NCBI GenBank assembly: GCA_030424705.1
Contig: JAUHWJ010000053.1
Coordinates: 1-8,609, forward strand
DNA: 8,609 nt
Origin: Alphaproteobacteria bacterium
GTDB lineage: Bacteria > Pseudomonadota > Alphaproteobacteria > Rhodobacterales > Rhodobacteraceae
Direction: 5' to 3'
Part shown: positions 6,264 to 8,609 of the stretch, in pieces
How positions within the stretch are numbered: the stretch's first letter is position 1
Layout: each line of letters starts with the position of its first letter
The notes under the pieces: generated by a model
What the model was told of the DNA's origin: nothing
Seen by the model: only the letters and a program-made list of their open reading frames with translations
Database searches by the model: none
Made by a program: the position numbers and the translations under genes

Positions 6264-6899
6264 GGGGAGCCCGGTCTCCCCGGCCAGCCCGCGCGCCATG
6301 CGCCCGGCCAGCGCCTCCTCCCCCGCCGCGCGGAGGCCGGAGACGGCGCCCTGCAGGTCCCGCGCCTCGCGGTTCTGGCTCAGCTTGGATTTCGCCGTGA
6401 TCCGGCTGACCGCGATGCGGAAGGCGACGATGCCGGCGAGCATCGTCTCCATATAGTCCGCCGGCGCGTCGGCCATGCGCCAGGCGGCGTCGCCGTTCGC
6501 CCGCCGCTCCCGCCGGCTGGTGAGGAGGCCGACGGCGGCGCGCTTCGCCGGCTCGTCATGCTGGAAGGAGATCGCGCCGTGGACATGGACGACGCGGTAA
6601 TTCCAGGTCGGCACGACGCGGTGATGCTCCGCCTTGCCCGGATACCAGTTGGGGGAGATGTATCCCTCCTCCGCGCGGAAGATGGCGAGCACATCCTGCC
6701 CCTCCGCGATCAGGCGGTGCATGTCGTTCCCGAGCGCGACATGGCCGATCATCTCCCCGGGCCGGCCGGGGAGGAGCGGGATGTGGTTCGCGATCAGGCC
6801 CTCCGCCGTCTCAGCCACGATGCAGGCGAGCGGGTGATCCTCGATCAGGCCGGCGACGGCGGCCTCGTCGGTTTCCCTGAAATGGTCGGGCAGATACAT
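6261..6899 (-). CDS. PaiB-family FMN-binding split-barrel protein
   Basis: 212 residues from ATG 6899. The frame also offers GTG 6908, but the family begins MYxPxHF and GAGG lies 8 nt before the ATG. Family motifs in order: MYLPDHF at 1-7, ANHIPLL at 37-43, GHVALGN at 52-58, AIFRAEEGYISPNWYP at 72-87, VVPTWNYRVVHVHG at 95-108, DAPADYM at 144-150, KLSQNR at 172-177 and GAVSGLRA at 184-191. PaiB of Bacillus subtilis was described as a repressor of sporulation and degradative-enzyme genes; the fold is an FMN-binding split barrel, so in alphaproteobacteria it may be a flavin- or haem-type binding protein rather than a DNA-binding regulator. The last few residues and the stop codon lie at the junction with Rhs-derived DNA, so the native C-terminus may have been replaced; the conserved domain is complete. 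Confidence 0.88.
   Translation of the reverse strand: MYLPDHFRETDEAAVAGLIEDHPLACIVAETAEGLIANHIPLLPGRPGEMIGHVALGNDMHRLIAEGQDVLAIFRAEEGYISPNWYPGKAEHHRVVPTWNYRVVHVHGAISFQHDEPAKRAAVGLLTSRRERRANGDAAWRMADAPADYMETMLAGIVAFRIAVSRITAKSKLSQNREARDLQGAVSGLRAAGEEALAGRMARGLAGETGLP
6264..6281. repeat. Hairpin at the Rhs/PaiB junction
   Basis: GGGGAG and CTCCCC form a perfect 6-bp stem around the loop CCCGGT. It starts at the first base after the Rhs repeat and covers the last six sense codons of the PaiB gene. It could be a simple terminator stem, or a structure that favoured the breakpoint. Confidence 0.5.
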
Positions 6900-6967
6900 G
6901 GCCTTCACCTCGCCGCGCGCATGTGGGGTATCTGGATAGATTCCTTTATGGCGGCAAAGGGTTGGAT

Positions 6968-6990
6968 GCCCTGCGCACTGTGCGCATGGC
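6968..6990. repeat. 23-bp imperfect palindrome between trpE and the PaiB gene
   Basis: The centre TGCGCAC-T-GTGCGCA (6972-6986) is a perfect 7-bp dyad; one mismatch further out, GCC (6968-6970) pairs with GGC (6988-6990). It begins 3 bases beyond the trpE stop codon on the minus strand and lies about 70 bp upstream of the PaiB start. A trpE terminator stem (without a clear T-run) or an operator for the PaiB gene are both possible. Confidence 0.45.
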
Positions 6991-6993
6991 CCC

Positions 6994-8508
6994 TCACCGG
7001 TTCCCCCGCCGGGCGAAGCGCGCCGCCTCCTCCGCCGCGCGCATCACGGCGCGGGCCTTGTGGATCGTCTCCATCCGCTCCGCCTCCGGGTCCGAATCCC
7101 AGACGACGCCGCCGCCCGCCTGCACATAGAGCGCGCCGTCCTTGATGACGGCGGAGCGGAGGGCGATGCACATGTCCATGTCGTCCGCCGAGGAGATATG
7201 GCCGACGCCGCCGGCATAGGGCCCGCGCTTCTCCGTCTCCAGCTCGTCGATGATCTGCATCGCCCGGATCTTCGGCGCGCCCGAGACGGTGCCGGCGGGG
7301 AGGCCGGCGAGGAGGGCGGCGAGCGCGTCATGCGCCGGGTCCAGCTCCCCCTCCACGTTGGAGACGATGTGCATGACGTGGGAGTAGCGCTCCACGGTGA
7401 ATTCCGCGGTGGGCCGGACGGTGCCGATCTTCGCGACGCGGCCCACATCGTTCCGCCCGAGATCGAGCAGCATGAGGTGTTCGGCCAGCTCCTTCGGGTC
7501 CGCCATCAGCTCGGCCTCCAGCGCCCGGTCCTCCGCCTCATTCTCCCCGCGCCGCCGCGTGCCGGCGATGGGGCGGATCGTGACGATCCCGCCGCGGACC
7601 TTCACCAGCACCTCCGGGCTCGCGCCCGCGAGCTGAAAGCCGCCGAAGTTGAAGTAGAACATGTAGGGGGAGGGGTTCGTCCGCCGCAGCGCCCGGTAGA
7701 AGGTGAAGGGCGGGTAAGGGAAATCGAGCCGCCAGCGCTGCGAGAGGACGACCTGGAAGATGTCCCCCGCCGCAATGTACTCCCGCGCCTTCGCGACCAT
7801 GCCGAGATAGGCCTCGACCGGGGTGTTGGAGACGGGCACGCCGATCTCCGCCGCCTCCATCAGCGCGCGATCCGCGGGCACCGGCCGGTCCAGCGCCGCC
7901 ACGGCGTCGGAAAGCCGCTCCGCGGCCTGGGCGTAGGCGGCGCGGGCGGGCTGCCCCTCCCGCGCCCAGACGGGGGCGATCAGCGTCACCACGTCCTTCA
8001 CCGCGTCCATCACGGCGACGACGGTGGGGCGCATCATCAGGCTGTCCGGCAGGCCCAGCGGATCGGGCTTGCCCGCGGGGTAGGGGAGCCGCTCCGCCTG
8101 CCGCACCATGTCATAGCCGAAGAAGCCGAAGAGCCCGGCGGCGATGGGGGGCAGCTCCGGCGGCAGGTCGATCCGGCTCTCGGCCTGGAAGGCGCGGAGC
8201 GAGGCGAGGGGGGGCAGCGGGTCTTCCTCGAACGCGTCCGGGTCGTAGCGCGCGGCGCGGTTGAGGCTCGCCTTGTCCCCGATGCAGCGCCAGATCACGT
8301 CCGGCTTCATGCCGAGCGCGGAATAGCGGCCCTTGATCTCCCCGCCCGTGACGGATTCGAGCAGGAAGCTGTTCTCCGCCGCGCCGGTGAGCTTCAGCAT
8401 GAGCGAGACGGGCGTGTCGAGATCGGCGGGCAGCTGGGTCCAGAGCACCTGGTTCTCGCCCCGCGCATGGGCCGCTTCGAAGGCGGCGTAATCGGGCCGG
8501 ATCTCCAT
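6994..8508 (-). CDS. trpE: Anthranilate synthase component I
   Basis: 504 residues from ATG 8508, the usual length. TrpE converts chorismate and ammonia (supplied by the TrpG glutaminase) to anthranilate, the first step of tryptophan synthesis. Seen: LLESVTGGEIKGRYSALG at 49-66, the tryptophan feedback site with the LLES signature; PIAGTRRRG at 313-321; AELMADPKELAEHLMLLDLG at 332-351 followed by RNDVGRV; YSHVMHIVSNVEG at 375-387 with the catalytic-type His; GAPKIRAM at 410-417; and IALRSAV then YVQAGGGVV at 448-469. All chorismate-binding motifs are intact. ATG 8508 matches the usual N-terminus, with AAAGG 9 nt upstream. An in-frame ATG at 8580 has a better ribosome binding site (GGAGG, 8 nt away) and would add 24 Pro/Ala-rich residues, so the start is not settled. 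The LLES signature suggests feedback control by tryptophan. No trpG lies next to it in the window. Confidence 0.95.
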   Translation of the reverse strand: MEIRPDYAAFEAAHARGENQVLWTQLPADLDTPVSLMLKLTGAAENSFLLESVTGGEIKGRYSALGMKPDVIWRCIGDKASLNRAARYDPDAFEEDPLPPLASLRAFQAESRIDLPPELPPIAAGLFGFFGYDMVRQAERLPYPAGKPDPLGLPDSLMMRPTVVAVMDAVKDVVTLIAPVWAREGQPARAAYAQAAERLSDAVAALDRPVPADRALMEAAEIGVPVSNTPVEAYLGMVAKAREYIAAGDIFQVVLSQRWRLDFPYPPFTFYRALRRTNPSPYMFYFNFGGFQLAGASPEVLVKVRGGIVTIRPIAGTRRRGENEAEDRALEAELMADPKELAEHLMLLDLGRNDVGRVAKIGTVRPTAEFTVERYSHVMHIVSNVEGELDPAHDALAALLAGLPAGTVSGAPKIRAMQIIDELETEKRGPYAGGVGHISSADDMDMCIALRSAVIKDGALYVQAGGGVVWDSDPEAERMETIHKARAVMRAAEEAARFARRGNR

Positions 8509-8609
8509 CAGATGCGGCCTTTCGGGGGGCGATGCGGCACTTGGCGCGTCCTTCTGCGGGCTTCGGGGCGCGCGGACCATAGGCGCAGCCTCCGGCCCCG
8601 GCAAGCGGC

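Overview
The window is high-GC DNA whose genes point to an alphaproteobacterium, most likely in or near the Rhodobacterales. The basis is the gene set (PEP/pyruvate dikinase-like protein next to a SleB-type hydrolase, a DUF6473-like protein, an alphaproteobacterial-looking TrpE) and the strongly GC-biased codon use. No rRNA, tRNA, CRISPR array, transposase or integrase is visible.

Layout, left to right. (1) 1-1926, +: the C-terminal two thirds of a pyruvate phosphate dikinase-like protein, cut by the window edge. Its phosphohistidine and PEP/pyruvate domains look intact, but several residues of the ATP-grasp site do not. (2) 1927-2172: a leader carrying a long inverted repeat that closes just before the ribosome binding site of the next gene. 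(3) 2173-2967, +: an exported SleB/CwlJ-type cell wall hydrolase. (4) 3067-3447, +: dihydroneopterin aldolase (folate synthesis). It overlaps tail to tail with (5) 3440-4333, -: a DUF6473-like protein. (6) 4334-4565: intergenic DNA with a perfect 14-bp palindrome and an AT-rich dyad. (7) 4566-6263: an Rhs island. (8) 6261-6899, -: a PaiB-family FMN-binding split-barrel protein. (9) 6994-8508, -: anthranilate synthase component I (TrpE).

The Rhs island is the most unusual part. It starts and ends with the same 43-bp stretch of Rhs core (4566-4608 and 6221-6263, two mismatches). Between the copies lie the end of an Rhs core, a 172-residue variable tip that I do not recognise, a small downstream gene placed as an immunity gene would be, and then a more N-terminal piece of Rhs core with a frameshift. 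The pieces are in permuted order: joining them through the 43-bp repeat would restore one core followed by tip and immunity gene. The tip and immunity genes are clearly poorer in G+C than their surroundings (27 of 60 bases G+C at 5521-5580, against 50 of 60 at 7261-7320, hand counted), as expected for an imported toxin/immunity module. The right end of the island runs directly into the 3' end of the PaiB gene, whose stop codon lies inside the Rhs repeat.

The remaining genes are housekeeping (central carbon metabolism, cell wall turnover, folate, tryptophan) and do not form one pathway. The island looks like a remnant of an intercellular-competition locus set between them.
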